Part shown: one piece after another, positions 1-14,269 of the stretch
How the letters are laid out: each line of letters opens with the position of its first letter
Numbering within the stretch: position 1 is the stretch's first letter
Source: Setaria digitata
Lineage: Eukaryota > Nematoda > Chromadorea > Rhabditida > Setariidae
Direction: 5' to 3'
Length of the DNA stretch: 32,196 nucleotides
Assembly: GCA_003640385.1 (NCBI GenBank)
Contig: RCAB01000618.1
Coordinates: 1-32,196, forward strand
Notes under the pieces: generated by a model
What the model saw: only the letters and a program-made list of their open reading frames with translations
What the model was told of the DNA's origin: nothing
Database searches by the model: none
Program-made: the position numbers and the translations under genes

Positions 1-304
1 AAAAAAAAAAAAAATATTGCGCAATTAAAAACAAACTACGTGTTAAATTTATTTAAATCAACATTTAAGTATAAGAAGCTGTATTTTTATTTTGGACTTT
101 TAAATTTTTAATGATGGAAAAATGACAAAGATCAAGTTGAATTATATTTAAAAACAGAAATTCTGGAATTTATTACCAGTAATTTTATTGAAATTCAGAA
201 AACGTAAAAAAAAATAAGAAACGCACGAAAAAAAAAAAAAAAAAAAAGTCCGGTTCAAAGTGTATGAATTTGTTTAGATAGAAACATGTGGTTCATTTCA
301 TGTT

Positions 305-332
305 TTTATCATTTATCATTTATCATTTATCA
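305..332. repeat. Heptanucleotide microsatellite (TTTATCA)x4
   Basis: Four perfect head-to-tail copies of TTTATCA are followed by a degenerate TTTACCA. It lies in non-coding DNA and no function is apparent. Confidence 0.85.
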
Positions 333-3300
333 TTTACCACTAGTGTGTTCATTTGCAATCTTCCTAGATATGTTGCCGTTTTAACTTGCCACAAAAAGGA
401 TTATACCAAAATGAAAAAATAGCACGAATAAGATTTGTAATAAATTTTAAAGAGATTTCAAATACTTTTTAAGTACATTGAAATTCTTACTTCCCTATTT
501 ACTTTTCATCATCATCTTATTTACTTTCGTTTATCTAAATGAAAAAGCGAGAAGGATGAAATAAATTAGAAAAAATGTTAATGAAAAATCTTCAAATTTT
601 AGATGGAGTATTTAAATGAAAATATTCAAAATTTGCATTAAAAAAGTTTTCCAACAAACTTTTCATTTACTTCATTCTCACAACACTTACATTATAATTC
701 AATTATTTATTTATTTATTTATGCTTTGCAATATAAAGTTGTAATTTTTATACTAAAAACAAAATCCAATGAAAATTACAATCATTTATAAATTGGAGTT
801 AAAAATTAGCAAATCATTCAATATTTGTAATTTAAAGGAATAAATAATTGAAATGCCAGTAATTAAAAATTAATAAACAAAATAAGCAAACAAATAAATA
901 AAGTACAAATAATTACAAATAAGGCAAATATAAATACTTTTATAAATTTATATTAATAAATATTTGTGTTAAAAATTGTATACTAAGATTAAACATGTAT
1001 TTAATTTGCATTTTGTTTATCTAAACGAAAACGAGAAGGATTTGTAGAAATATTTTTAACACAACATTTTTTTTTAAACAAAAACAAGTAACAGTATTGA
1101 TGTGAACGATCACAATTATTATTTAATTAAAACATAAAATTAATGCTCCGTTAACCATATATTTTCTATATTTTTTATTTTTTGCTTAATTTTTAATGAA
1201 ATTTTATCCCTTAAAAATTTATCACTTAAAAATTAAAAGTGTAATTAACTAAATATATATAATATGATTAACCAAAATTTAGCTGCTTGTAATATCGATA
1301 ACCAAATGTGGCGATGAAGATTCTATAAACAATTTCGATTTCTCAGATTCTTTTCCAAAAATTTCAAAATTGCATGACAAATTTTATTAGCTATCATTAT
1401 TTTGTTGATAGTTTAACAAAATTTACAAATTTTCCTATATCTCCTATTTCTACCATGTGATTTTTCTAGAAAATATTTAACTATTTCAAATAATCAGCAA
1501 AAATTGGAGGAAAAAAAAAAAAAAAGAAAGTGGTAATTAGGTAGAACGAAGCAAATGATAAACTAAGAAGTAACAAAACATCATCCTTGGAGAATTAAAG
1601 TTCTTCATCTTTTCTTGCTTTTTTTTTTTTTTTTTTCTTCGAATGAACGAAAAGATCAACCTTTAATATTTTTGAACACAAAAAAAAAGACAGCGAATGC
1701 TTTTTAAAATTTTAAATTGCACAAAAATAGCATTCGGTATTTATCAAATTTTTACAACTAATTACAAAGACAGTAATTAGCAAGCATTTATTTCATTGCA
1801 GTCTGATAATCTAACTAGAAATAAACCCTATGGAAAAAAACTGAAATCAAATATTCAAATTAACCATTAATTGAAATATTTCTATTTCTGTCAACGAAAA
1901 GAGAAACGAAATGCTTAAATGAGGAAGAAGAATAACATGAATAAGTAGATGTTGAAATTATTTGAAAGGAAATTTTAACCACTTATCAGTTCGCTCACTT
2001 ATATCTTTAATTATCCTTTGGCTTACTTCTTTGCGTCCAGTTAGTTCTTTATAGCTTTACAAATTCAGCTTACTCAAATCCAAATTAAAAAAAAAAAAAA
2101 AAAGTAATGTCTGTTCTTTTCTTATTTTTTTTTTTTCATTTTTTTTTTTTTAACATTTCAAAACTTCAATTCATTTTTCTTCATTCCCCTTTACTTCTTT
2201 TCAACTTTTTTCTCCTCTATTCATTTCAATTATGACATCAATTACTTATATTTCAACAAGAAATAGAATATATTGTTCATAATTACACACTTGGATGCAA
2301 TTCATTTCCATTTAAAATACAAAAGTATTTAATTTTTTTAGTGCCGCAAAAATTTACCAATGCAATTGATAAATACAATCAACTCTCTTCATTTCAATGA
2401 CAGTAAAAAATAAGTAACAGTAATTAGTTAAGAAGCAATTAAATGATTAAATAAATGCATGAATAAACAATCATATACACAACAATCAATCTATCAAATT
2501 TTTTTTTACTTAATATAGAAACGATTTTTTTTTTCCATAATAATAAAAATAAGCAATAATAATAAAATAGAAAATAAAAGTATTAAACAAATAAATAAAT
2601 GCGTAAATAAGTAAATGCTTTAAAATAACTCTCCCTATTATTATTGTTTTTTTATTAATTACAAAAGCAGCAACATTATTTTATTAAAATTATTATTATT
2701 TATTAAATGTAGTTTAAAATATTTGCACTTTTCGGTTTCAAACTGCAATCATTGGCTAGCCAATTTGCACTCATCATCATCTTGTTTATTTATTTCGTAA
2801 ATTGTGTCAACCTTTGTTTATCCTAAGAGTGAATTGTCGTTTTATTCATTTCCACTTTCTTCGCTGCTCTTTCCCCTTCTCAATCCTTTTTTTTTTTTTT
2901 CCACTTCCTCTCAATTGGCCGCTCTCGACTAATTCATTCTTTGCCCATCTTTGTTGAAGTTTCATTTTTTCTTATTTCAGTGTGAAGATGATGTTTATTT
3001 TCATTTTCTCTTTCGAAATTAAATAAATTTCTTGACACTAACTACTAGGCCTCTTTGGTCCATTATTTATAGTTCAAAATGAAAGAAATGAATAAAGAAT
3101 GAAATTTTCGAACAAACTGTCTTTTTTTTTTCCCCACCCCCTCCCCACCTCTGACATTTGGAATAAATTATTTTTTTCAGATATATTCATCGATACAATC
3201 GTAGTTTTCTGTCTAATTATCTAATTTATCTGCTAATTTGCTTCTTTAATTACTTGAACATTTTTCAATTCTGTATTGTAATATTGGAATATGCAGGTAA

Positions 3301-5488
3301 TAATGAACATTATGATACATCTGTAACAAACACATTATAATATTATATTTTTCTATACCGTAATTTATATTTAAAAAAAAAAAAAAATGTGCACTGAATG
3401 CTTGAGTAGCAACAATATTATGCTATAAAGATGCAGTTAATAAGTATTGTAGTGGTATTAGTACGTACAGATTATTACATTATTAGCTCCGTAACTTGTA
3501 CAATATTACGGTACTAAGGTACAGTATTATTACGAGAAAATTATTGCTGCTTCAACATTTGCTCATTATTACCAATGTTATTTATCGTACTGTTGTTGTT
3601 TTTTTTTTTTTTTTTTTTTTTTCCTTTTTCATTGTGTGAAATTTTGACATTTAAAAGAGAAAGATGAATTTGCTAGTTAGAGATTTTAATATTTTCTTGT
3701 CAATTATAAAAGATAAACAGTGTTTTGGAAAAAATATATCTGTAAAATTACATTATTTCGATTGCTTTTAATTTCAAAATTAAATTCAAATATGATTAAT
3801 TTTTATTTCAATTTCTTGTACCCATATATCAAAGCAAACTTACTTTAATAATCAAAATTTCGACAATTCGAATTATTTTCAATAGTTTTTCCAAAAAATT
3901 TTCTTCCAATACATTAGACAATATTAAATAAGAGTATTTCACCCATTTGCAACCCTTCAAATTGCCAAATTAGTGAAAATGCTGGCAAAAAAAAAAGAAG
4001 ACTATGGAAAGGAATAGAAAATTCTGTCAGCAATTGTTAAATTAATTAGTTATTAAACAATATTTATTACCTGTGATGATCAAACTAGTTATGATTATTT
4101 GCTTTGTCAAATTGATTACCAAATTCGAATTAATAAATAGCTTTATAATTAATAAATAAATAGCTTTTGTTGAGTTTCAACTTGAACATAATAATTTTAA
4201 TTTAATAAAAATTTCTTTACAAATATTAATTAATTTCTGAATTCCATTTACTTACATTATTTTCTAAGATTTTAAGCTTTTTTTTTAATCAAGAAATTAC
4301 GGCCTAAATTTGTTGCGTGATTTATAGAAGTTCAAAAATTACACCTAAAACTGCTATTTTAATACAATTGCGGAAGTATTTTTGAGAAAATTATTCCTAT
4401 ATATCGATGCAATCATTCTGTTTCATATTTTCTCAAATCTATCATATCATAAATTGCTAACAATTAGAAGTGAAATATATAAATCTTCAAAATTTTGATA
4501 AATTATAAAACGATTTAACTAAGTAAATATTGTCTAGGCAGTGGTGGATGAAATTCTTTTACAGCAACAGTGATTATTTTATTTAAATATCCTGTCACCA
4601 ATCTTTCCCAGCTTACTTATTTTTTCTTTTCAATTCTGATTATATAATTTTTTTTTTTTTTGAGTTAAAAACTGATCAGTTAAAATTTCTTCAGTAGACT
4701 ATTTATTTATGCATCAGAATTTCAAAAAATTTTAAAAATTGCTGCTTTACTAGCTTATAAATAAGTTTCCCTCTTTTTTTCTTTTTTCTTTTTTTTTTTT
4801 AACCAAATTTTGTTTCTGGCAAATTCCGCAAAGAAAAAAAATTTCTCATCAGTGATTTCAAATGATAAACTCGGAAGCCCATAATAGAAAGAAAATTGGT
4901 TATGATTAAATTTTGGGCAAAAATAATCAATATCCAAAAATTTTGGCAAAAAAAAACTTTTTTTTTTTATCACTTTCCTGCGATGAAGCTTTTGTGTACT
5001 TCCATAGTTTTTGAAATGAAAAGTAAACACTCCGTTCAACTGTTGAACTATAAATAATTTAAAATAAAAAAATATTATCAACAATTTTCTACGAGATATT
5101 AAATTTATCGAGAAGATTAGCCATAAATTAATAAGATTAGCTATAAATTTACTGGAAGTTTGTATTTTGTTTGATTAACATTGTTAGAGATAGCCGTTTG
5201 ATAAATGGTAAATTTTCGAAAATGCGCAATGTCTTAACTTTGTAAAATTTTCCAGCTAAATTTTTCATGAATTTCTCCATTTTTTTTTTATGGTACGCAA
5301 ACTGAAAATCTAACAATTTCTCACAAAGCTTTTATCTGAGATATTGTTCTAGCAAATCTTGAGCTTTTATTAAAACTGAATCTAAAATTTAACAAAATCA
5401 ATATTTATTAAAAAAAAAAAAATAAATAAATAAATCGTTGGTAAAAACCGAGAATTTTCAGCCGTATGTCATTTTGGGTTTGAAAATA

Positions 5489-5520
<32 letters not shown>

Positions 5521-8036
5521 GAATAAATAAATCAAATTTAGAAAAATGATGAATTTTATTTAAATTAATAAATATGGCGTGAAAATTGTAAAATTTATCT
5601 TGCATCATTTTATCTAATATGAAACAATTTTAGTAGAAAAAATTTTTGGAATATTAAATTTTATCGTTTTAGTTGATCATATTTTCAGAAAGTGTATAAT
5701 TACATTTATCATGTTAAGCATTTCTGATGGAGATATCGTTTTCTTTTTTTTTTTTTCTCTCTTCATACAATTATAAGTATCATTTAACACAAATAGCATT
5801 CGGTTCAAATTTTTCTTTTGAAAAATCAAAAATTTATTCCAATTTTTTGGCACTTTAGCTGCACATATGAATGTTGTTGCATAGTGGATTTGTAATAAAT
5901 AAAAAATTTTTTGAAAACTGAATGAGTAATATTGACATATTATAGTTATACTCTATTCATGCATATGTTAAGATTGTAATTAGTTTTTTGAAAGTTTAAT
6001 TAATTCAATTAAAAATAGCATTCTTAGTAGCAGCACAAATAATTGCAACCATCATATCATCAAAATTTCACTTAATTTTTTTTTTTTTTTTTTTGTACAT
6101 TTTATTTTTTGATTACTTTTGATCCTAATAAGGTTGGTTAATTTAAAAGCTTTGTCTTTTTTGACATTGAATTATTATTTCTTTTATTTAAAAAATTAAC
6201 ACTAAATAATTAATGAAATAGTGCCAAGCATGTCTATAATTTATTTTTACTTGCTATACTTGAGAAATCCATTGCCAAGTAGTTATTAAGTCTAGTCATT
6301 AGGCAACATTTTATACATACTACAACTATGGCTTGTCATATCATTCTAATAAATGTTTACCAGCAAGAAAATATTTATCACCTGATAGTGATTTTTTATA
6401 AAGAAAAAAAAAAAAAAAAATTTCACTTTTTTCTTTTCCTTTTGCTAAAATAGTAAAATTTCAAACAGATAGCATTAAAAGTAATAAGCAACATTTATTC
6501 GTTGCAGTGTGATAATTTTGAAAGAAGAAAAAAGAAAAAAAAAATTTTCTTTCAAATTTTGCAACTTAAAAATTGAAAGTAACGAAGCATTTTTTTTTCT
6601 CAATTTTATTATTTTTTTTTTTTTAAGTTTATTTTATTTTTTTTTTCTTTTTATGATAAAAAGAATCACAGTTAAATTTATTCTATCTCTTTATGATATT
6701 GCAGAAAAAATATGTATATAAAATTAAGGGCAATAAAAGTTAGAAAATCTATTTGAAAAACATTTTTCCATTTATAAAATTTTCTTGTTTACGAAATAGG
6801 CCTTACTATCCATTGCGAGAAATGCAATGGGTGATTTTTTTTTTTCTTTCTGCTTCTTTCCTTTCATTTCTTCCTTTTTTTTCCACTTTTTTTTTTTTCT
6901 TCGAAATTATTGGAATACATAGAAGCATCATTGTGAATTAATTAATTAGAGTGAAATCCATCACTAGCAACTCTATCTGTATCCAGCTAATCAATATGTG
7001 ATATTTGCTTATTTAAAAGTGAAAAATAACATTAAGAATTAATTGGATGGAGTAAAATTACGAAGAGTTCTAGATTAGTTGCATGAACAAATGGCATTTT
7101 CTGATTTGAAAATATAAAATAAAAATCAAAAAAAAAAAAAAAAAAAAAAAAAAAAGATGTTCACTAATGAAAAAAGCTAATATCGCTGATGACAAAAATG
7201 ATTTTGATGAATTATTCTCATTATCTTATGAGTTCTGATTTATTAAACTGAACAAAAACCTTTTGCCATTATTATTAACTTTTAGCTGAAAAATAAGCAT
7301 TACCAGTATCATATTATCAGCACGCTATCATTGTCAGTGTGTACCATAGCCAACCAAGATCGCGATATTAAATCGCTATCATCATTATTAAGAACTGTTT
7401 AATTGAGCAAACCATCATCATAATCAATATCCAGACATTATCAACAAACACAAACAACATCATCATGATCATCAACAACACTTGTCATTATCATGAATAC
7501 ATTAAAATACATCTATACTAACTGTTAACAAGTGATAAGTAGAAAAAAAAAAAAAAAAAAAGAGAGCAGAACAGAGGAAATATGATATTTCAAGTTGCTT
7601 TAATTAACACACTGATGATGGAGACTGGAAGAAATGGTGCAGGAAAAGTTGAAAATTTGATCAAAGTTGATCCATCCTGTTGTTGAAAATATATTTGCCT
7701 TACATGTAAACATTTTAATCCATTTTTACATTTGTCATTTGCAAATTAGCCAACAATCCGTCCACATGGGAAATGCTATCAAATTAAATAAACAACAATT
7801 TCTTTTGATAATCCTGAATAAAATGAGTGATAAAATGAACGAGTAAAAAATAACCTAAATTTAAAAAAAAAAAAAAAAAAAAAGAAAAAAAGACACTTTT
7901 TAATTATTTTAAAAGATGACAATCAAAAATTATCACTTTTTTTTTGTTTTTTTTTTTTTTTTTTAAACCTTATTCTGTTTCTTTTTTCCAGCTCATTCCT
8001 TTCTTTTCTTGCATAATTTCGTTTACTTTATATCCT

Positions 8037-8039
<3 letters not shown>

Positions 8040-8086
<47 letters not shown>

Positions 8087-8113
8087 NNNTTTTTTTTTTT
8101 TTTTTTTTTTTTT
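8040..8113. repeat. Poly-T tract interrupted by a 3-N assembly gap
   Basis: About 46 T bases, an A, NNN at 8087-8089 and then about 24 T form one homopolymer block. The Ns mark a join or an unresolved length, so the true tract length is unknown. Apparent poly-Phe frames across it are not genes. Confidence 0.9.
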
Positions 8114-10260
8114 CTTTCCTTTGCTCTTTTATTTAAATACTTACATAAATTTAGGCATTTAAAAAAATGCATAAAAAAAAAAAAAAGACGAAAAATCGAT
8201 GCAAAAAATTAGTTACTTTTTTAAAAACAACAGCAACAATAACTACACTGAAATTTTTTTTTTTATTACGATCACCACTGTTATAATTGCGTGACATAAA
8301 TTTAAATTATGGTATATATATATTAACTTGTTTACTTAGCTTCCGTTTTCGTTTTTTATTTTCTTTTTTTTTTTTTTTTTTTCCGTACTTTTCATTTAAA
8401 AATCTTCTCGCTACATCATGCTTTTCTCATGTAATTTTTGCATATTATTTGATTACATCTCAATCATTTCCAATTTTTTTTTTTTTTTCTGTCAGTGCAT
8501 AACTTTTTTTTTTTTTTTTTCTTTTTCTTCATCAAAAACACAATCTTTACTTGAGTCATTATGTTCATTCATATTTTTATATAATAATTTATCAGAAATT
8601 ACAAGTAATTCATTTTCAACCTGATAGCTGATAATGAATTTATAAATTGTTCAAATTTTTTGATACATTACTGAAATTGCAAAATGTTCGAATTGCTAAT
8701 TATTTTGTTGCATTAAGCTACTTCTTTCAAACTTTTTATTTTAATTGTAATTTAATTCAGAATTTAATTCAATTTGTCGCTTTTTCGTAACAAATTTCAT
8801 CATTTCCACAATCTTTTCATTCACTGGCTAATCAAACCGATATTAATTTTTTTATTAATTAAGCCAAAAAAAAAAGAAACAGTCAAATAAAAGTATCACT
8901 TCGTACCATTTGGTTTTTTTTTTTTTTCGTTTTTAAATAAAATTTACTTCTTTCATGAGGCCATGCTCATTTCTTTTTACATTTTCGCATTTTCTATAAG
9001 TCTAAATCCATCATCATTCGTCGCCACATCACTTACTATTTTCTTAATTACAATGAAATTTTTTTTTTCCATTCCTTTCTTTCTTTTTTCTCTTTTTTTT
9101 TTTTTTTTTTTCAAATCACTTTATAATGGCTAAATAATCAATCTTTACGGGAGGAAAAGAAAGGAGGCAAAGAAAAAAAAAAGCTCACAAAATTCCTTCA
9201 AATAATCTTTCATTTATTTCCAGTAATGTTTTAACTCTATTTAAATTACAAAATAAAGTTACTGACAAGTAATTCAATCTGATTGAAATCACTTCAGAAC
9301 GTCAACTTCTGCTCTCTTGTGGATCAAATTTCATATCGGAACAATATTTTAACAACTGTTCCTGATAAATACCGGTGATAATAGCAATGATAATTTAACA
9401 CAAAGAAAGATTTAAAAAATTCCGACTTTCCATTGTTTTTTCTTCTTGAATTGTAAAAATTGTATTATTCATTTAACACTTTTCAAAAAAATAAATAACA
9501 AAATTTCTTCACAATGGTATTATGCATTTTTTTTTTTTTTTTTATCATTTTAAGATTATCATCACAAGTAATCATTTGTGCACTTTTTTTTTTTTTTTTT
9601 TTTAATTGTAAATTTCTTCTCAAATTTCATTTAATTTCATTTTGCATCAATTTATATATTTTCAAATACAAATTAAAATTCCTATTTGAAATTTTCCTTT
9701 TGCTTTCTTCTTTCTTCTTTTTCGGTAAAAATGAGTAAAATTCGTGATGCATATCATAATAGCCATTTAATCATTTATCGCATTAATGACTGCAAGGACG
9801 GTAGTTTTAATATAAATAATTAATCACTGCATTTCTAAAAATACCGTTATTTGCGCATTGTTTTTTTTTTTTGATAATAATTGCAAATTAATATTTACCC
9901 ACATATACACATGTTTTTTTTTTTTTTTAAACAAATAACCGTAATTAATTACTTTTTTTTCCATCACACATATGCCATTAAATATTTGCCTATTTTACTT
10001 CGAAGCAACAATAATATCTATTTATGTATTTTTTGAAGTACAAGAATATCCCAATTATATCAACTTATTATTTTTATATTTTAATATTTGCTTATCAAAA
10101 TATATCAATTTTTTATTGCTAAAAAAAAAAAAAAAAAAAAAAAAATACGGAAGGAATAATAATAGCAATGATACAGTAATATATCACAACCGATTTATGT
10201 ATATTATGAATTATCAGTGATAATGTTATATATTGAATGAAAAATTGTATCCTTATTCTT

Positions 10261-10319
10261 CAGCGATGAATAACTTGGCACAACACATAATCATTTATCT
10301 GATAATTGTGAAGAAGTGA
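10261..10319 (+). promoter_or_regulatory. Putative 5' acceptor and short uORF ahead of the GPCR start
   Basis: A T-rich stretch ending in TTCTTCAG at 10263 resembles a nematode splice or spliced-leader acceptor 61 bases before the receptor ATG. Just after it, an ATG at 10266 opens an 18-codon frame (17 residues) that stops with TGA at 10317-10319, five bases before the receptor ATG at 10325. If the mRNA starts at this acceptor, the uORF would be translated first and could lower receptor expression. The acceptor call rests on pattern only. Confidence 0.4.
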
Positions 10320-10324
10320 TAAAT

Positions 10325-13300
10325 ATGGATAACAACAATAACAATATTAATAATACGCCTATTAAACAGTGCATTGAAAGTCGAGTATGTTTTTTTTTTT
10401 TTCATTTTATCACACTAAAATAATTATTTTCTTACTCAAAATCTCACTTCTTTCTTTTGTTTTAATCAATATGCATTATAACTTGTTGAGTAATCAATTT
10501 AGGACATTTCTTAAATTTAATTTCTGCTTAAGCGCATTTTAATGCCATTTCCAAAATTATTCATGCTATTTTTGAAAACAACAAATTACCAGCATTTTCG
10601 TTCTATGACAAATTTAAAGGGAAAATACGAAAAGAAAAAAAAAAAAAGTATCAAAAATAATTCGACGTTTATTTATTCTTAAAGTGATCATGCATATATT
10701 ACTTCTCATAAATTACTTGCAAAAATATCATAAATTTTAATCATTTATATACTAGTTTTTTTTTTTTTTTAATTTGAAATGTTATATATATTTGCATAAT
10801 ATAGTTAAAAAAAAAAAAAGCCACAAGTAATTAATGTAATTAACAAAAAAAAACAAAAAGATGATGAAATAAACAATTAATCAATAATGTCTATTCTTTA
10901 TTACAGGCTGTTGATGAGACAACGATAACGAATGCCAACGCAATTATTATGCATATGCTACTGATAATGTGCTTTTTATCAATATGCCTTCAAATTATTG
11001 TTATAATTAATGCTTTACGATACATTCGTCGACATGCAAGCGAATGTTACATGCATATCTTTTTACTCAATATGACTTTAGCTGATCTTATGCTAACTGG
11101 TTAGTTTAAGCAAATAAAAAAAGAAAATATGAGAATGTTTTTTCTTGAATATATATTATCAACCTATTAAATAATTACTAATTGTTAATTTATTCTTTCC
11201 TAAAAACTTATCTAATTAATTTCTAGCTAAAATTTCAAATAAAATCATTTTATCAGGCATTGCATTACCGATGGAATTTTTGATCGAAATTGATACAATC
11301 AGATTGCATTTTTCCTATCATACCAATTTGATGATGCATTTTCTTCTTTGGCTTGGTACTTCAGTATCTGGCTTAAACTTGGTCCTTTTAAACGTTGAAA
11401 AGCTCATCTTTTTCAAATTTCCTCTAAGGTTCACTTTTTTTTTTGGTTTCATTACAGAAAATTGAATTTTCAGTTTAAAATTGAAATTTCTTCAGCAATA
11501 ACTTCTAAAATACATAGCCAAATTGCATTTCTAATTTTTTATTCCCAATAAACAATTTTAATAGAATCTCAAGGGAAACATTTTTTTTTTAATAATGAAT
11601 ATCTTATCAATAATCAAATTTTGTATTTAATACTCATTAGCAAATATTATCATTATTGCTATTATTGTTATTATTTTATTATTATTATTAATTATTTCCA
11701 TTACCAAAATTAATGCAAAATTTAAATTCAACCGAATATACTTAAGCCTAGTTGTATACAATTAACTATCTTTTTGGAATTAATTTCCATTTTAATAATC
11801 AAATAATTCATATAATTCATTGCAGATTTTTTTTTTTTTTTTTCAGTGAATTGTCGCATATTCATTTTGCAATTATCATAATTTAATTTAAATAATACGA
11901 CAAAATTTGCACTTGCCAAAATTACATTAAAATTAAATTGAAAGAAAAAAAAAAAATCCATTTAAAAATTGTATACAAATTAGTTTCAAAATTTTTCCTT
12001 CTTTTCTCTTTTCCTTCTTTATTTTTATTTTTTATTTTTTGTTCTCGAATTTATTTATAATTATTTCAATCTATTAAAGGTATTCTGAATTGGTAACACG
12101 AAATCGAGCATATCTTGCAGCATTTTCCACCTGGTTTCTTAGTGTTATCTTTATTTGGCTTGCATTTCATACGCGTGCATTAATTTGCCGATATAATTGT
12201 GAACGACTTACCACTGATAATACACGTTATGGTCCATTAATGTATTTATTTTTTACATTTTTTGTTTCTGCTTTTCCGGCACTTTCATCACTTATGGTTG
12301 CCTTATATTTGCTACGAATTGTCAGCAATCATCGAAAACAAATTGCTGAAGGTTATTTGTTTATTTATTTGTTTGTTTTGTTTTTATTTTTGTTTTTGTT
12401 TTTGCTTTTTTTCTTTTTTTTTTTTTTTTTTTTTGCTAATTTAGTAAAAATAAAATGATAAAGGTTAGTTGCTTATTTATTTAATATAAAATTAATGAAA
12501 ATTATTTACTTATTTATTTATGTTAATTTTGTTTTTCTCTCTTATTTTCTTTTTCTTTTTCTTTTTTTTTTTTTTTTTTTTTCTCTCTTAAACAAATTGA
12601 TGATGGTTATTTGTTTATTTATTTATTTCTCTTGTTTTTAGTTACTCTTTTATTTTTTTCATTTTTTATCCAAAAAATTATATTCATATTGTTAGCAATT
12701 ATCTAAAAACAAAAATTATTATTGTAAAAAAAATTCATTCGCTAATTTGTTCGTTCAGTTATTTGCTTATTTTTTTTAAAAATTTTGCAAAATTTTTGTT
12801 GTGAATTTAAAATACTCCCGAAATATTTATTTCAAAAAAAAAAAGAAGTTTTGCTCACATCGTATTGCAATGGCTGATAATTAATAGAATTAGACTAGTT
12901 CAGTTTAGTAATTTAATTTCCACTTTTCTCTTTTTTTTTTTTTTTTAATCTTTAATTGTCTAATAGTATCAATCCAGAAAGAGAATGTGAAGAAAATGAT
13001 TTTTAGCTCTTTTCTCTTTCCACTTATTTCTCTGCAAAATCAGGACGACGATTTCTTAATCAAAAATAGCTTCAAAAAAGTCTGAAATCTTTCAACAATA
13101 TGCAAATTACTCCATTTCTGATAATCATCAACTTCAATTATTAAGCATCAGTAAATATAAATTAAATTCTTCAAACTATAATTTATTCATTTAATATTAT
13201 TTACAACTTCTACTTTGCTTCTTTTTAGAGCAGAAATTATGCACTGTAAATGGCATTTGCAAAAAAAATACCGCTATGAAGTCGGGAATGCGTACATTTT

Positions 13301-13869
13301 ATTACATCTTCATTTCAACCATTTTCACTGTTCTGACCCTGACACCGTATCGTTTGGTGACATTGTACAGAACAATCATTGATAAGGATACTGTAATCAG
13401 GACATGCAGTAGTGTCTTTATCAGTGTGCTTACATATTATGCGATGGATCTAAATCCCGTATGTGGAATTAATCAAATCATTACTTATGAAAAATATTCT
13501 CAACTATAGTTATTCATTATTTAACACAGTTTTTCAATAATTCACTAATAAAATACCCTTGACTGTTTATACAGAGAAACATCCTTTTTTACATTTAAAA
13601 ATCAGGTTACTGTAGAAATTAGCACAATTAATAGATGACAATAGACGATAAAACTAAATTTAGTTTAGTAAATAATTCTTTCTGTCTAACTTGTTTATAA
13701 TATTCACATGTATGTTCTACATATAGCATATTTTTTCGTCCTTTTTTTTTTTCAGATTCTAAATCCCCTGTTAACGGTTACCGTATTACCGCAGTATCGT
13801 TTACGCTGCTTGAATTTTCTCATACCAGTTCGGCCTACAAATAGTCTCGAGGAAACATGTGATAAATAA
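10325..13869 (+). CDS. Class A (rhodopsin-like) G-protein-coupled receptor, orphan, 6 exons, 346 aa
   Basis: Exons are 10325-10384, 10907-11099, 11257-11428, 12080-12351, 13229-13458 and 13756-13869. All junctions are GT..AG with consistent phase. The product has seven hydrophobic segments at about 33-57, 69-92, 108-130, 153-172, 194-222, 254-279 and 293-318. Class A landmarks are N55 (TM1), the LAD motif with D80 (TM2), W160 (TM4), P208 (TM5), P272 (TM6) and N312-P313 (TM7). Several are degenerate: DRY is E132-K133-L134, the TM6 CWxP position is LTP, NPxxY is NPLLT, and no cysteine sits at the top of TM3, although ECL2 has C178 and C182. An Asn-rich N-terminus carries one sequon. It is probably a plasma-membrane neuropeptide- or chemoreceptor-type protein. 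The ligand and subfamily are not recognisable. The last exon may have an alternative form. The model is strong and the exact 3' end less so. Confidence 0.85.
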
Positions 13870-14269
13870 GGCATTGGAATTTCAGATAAAAAAAAGTAGC
13901 TATGCTAAAATTGAACTTATCAATAAATATTTATCATATTTCAATTTTTTAAAATTAATTGGGACAAAAAAAAGCAAAATAATTTTTTCAATCATTCATT
14001 ACGATGCACAAAAACTATTGAACTGTCCATCTATGGTTTATCGTCAAGTAAGATGTTATCAGGAAAATTATACTTCCTCAGGTGATTTTACTAAATTTTT
14101 GAAAAACCTAATTTAACATAATATTATCAAAATGAAGAATGAAGGAAAATAACTATATTATTGTTCAAAATTTGACATTCAAAATCAATCAAAGTATCAT
14201 TGACTTTTCAAAACTGGAATTTAAAATTTAATTTTACTCACTGAAAAGTAAATGTGCAGAAATACATGA

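Larger units (their letters stand above)
1..10260. other. AT-rich gene-poor region upstream of the GPCR gene
   Basis: No convincing coding exon was found on either strand over about 10 kb. The stretch is very AT-rich and carries an A or T homopolymer of roughly 9-25 bases every few hundred bases, for example near 228-247, 2089-2103, 3600-3622, 5490-5516, 7130-7155 and 9578-9603. Open frames here are almost all poly-Phe or poly-Lys translations of these runs. It may hold distal regulatory DNA for the receptor gene at its right end, but no specific element can be recognised. Confidence 0.6.

Noticed and set aside
7571..7687. Short plus-strand frame of about 35 codons ending SCC
   Set aside because: It is isolated, has no clear splice sites and no recognisable similarity.
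4755..9738. Many 60-110 codon frames rich in Phe, Lys or Leu
   Set aside because: They are translations of poly-T/poly-A tracts with no splice-linked partners or recognisable motifs.
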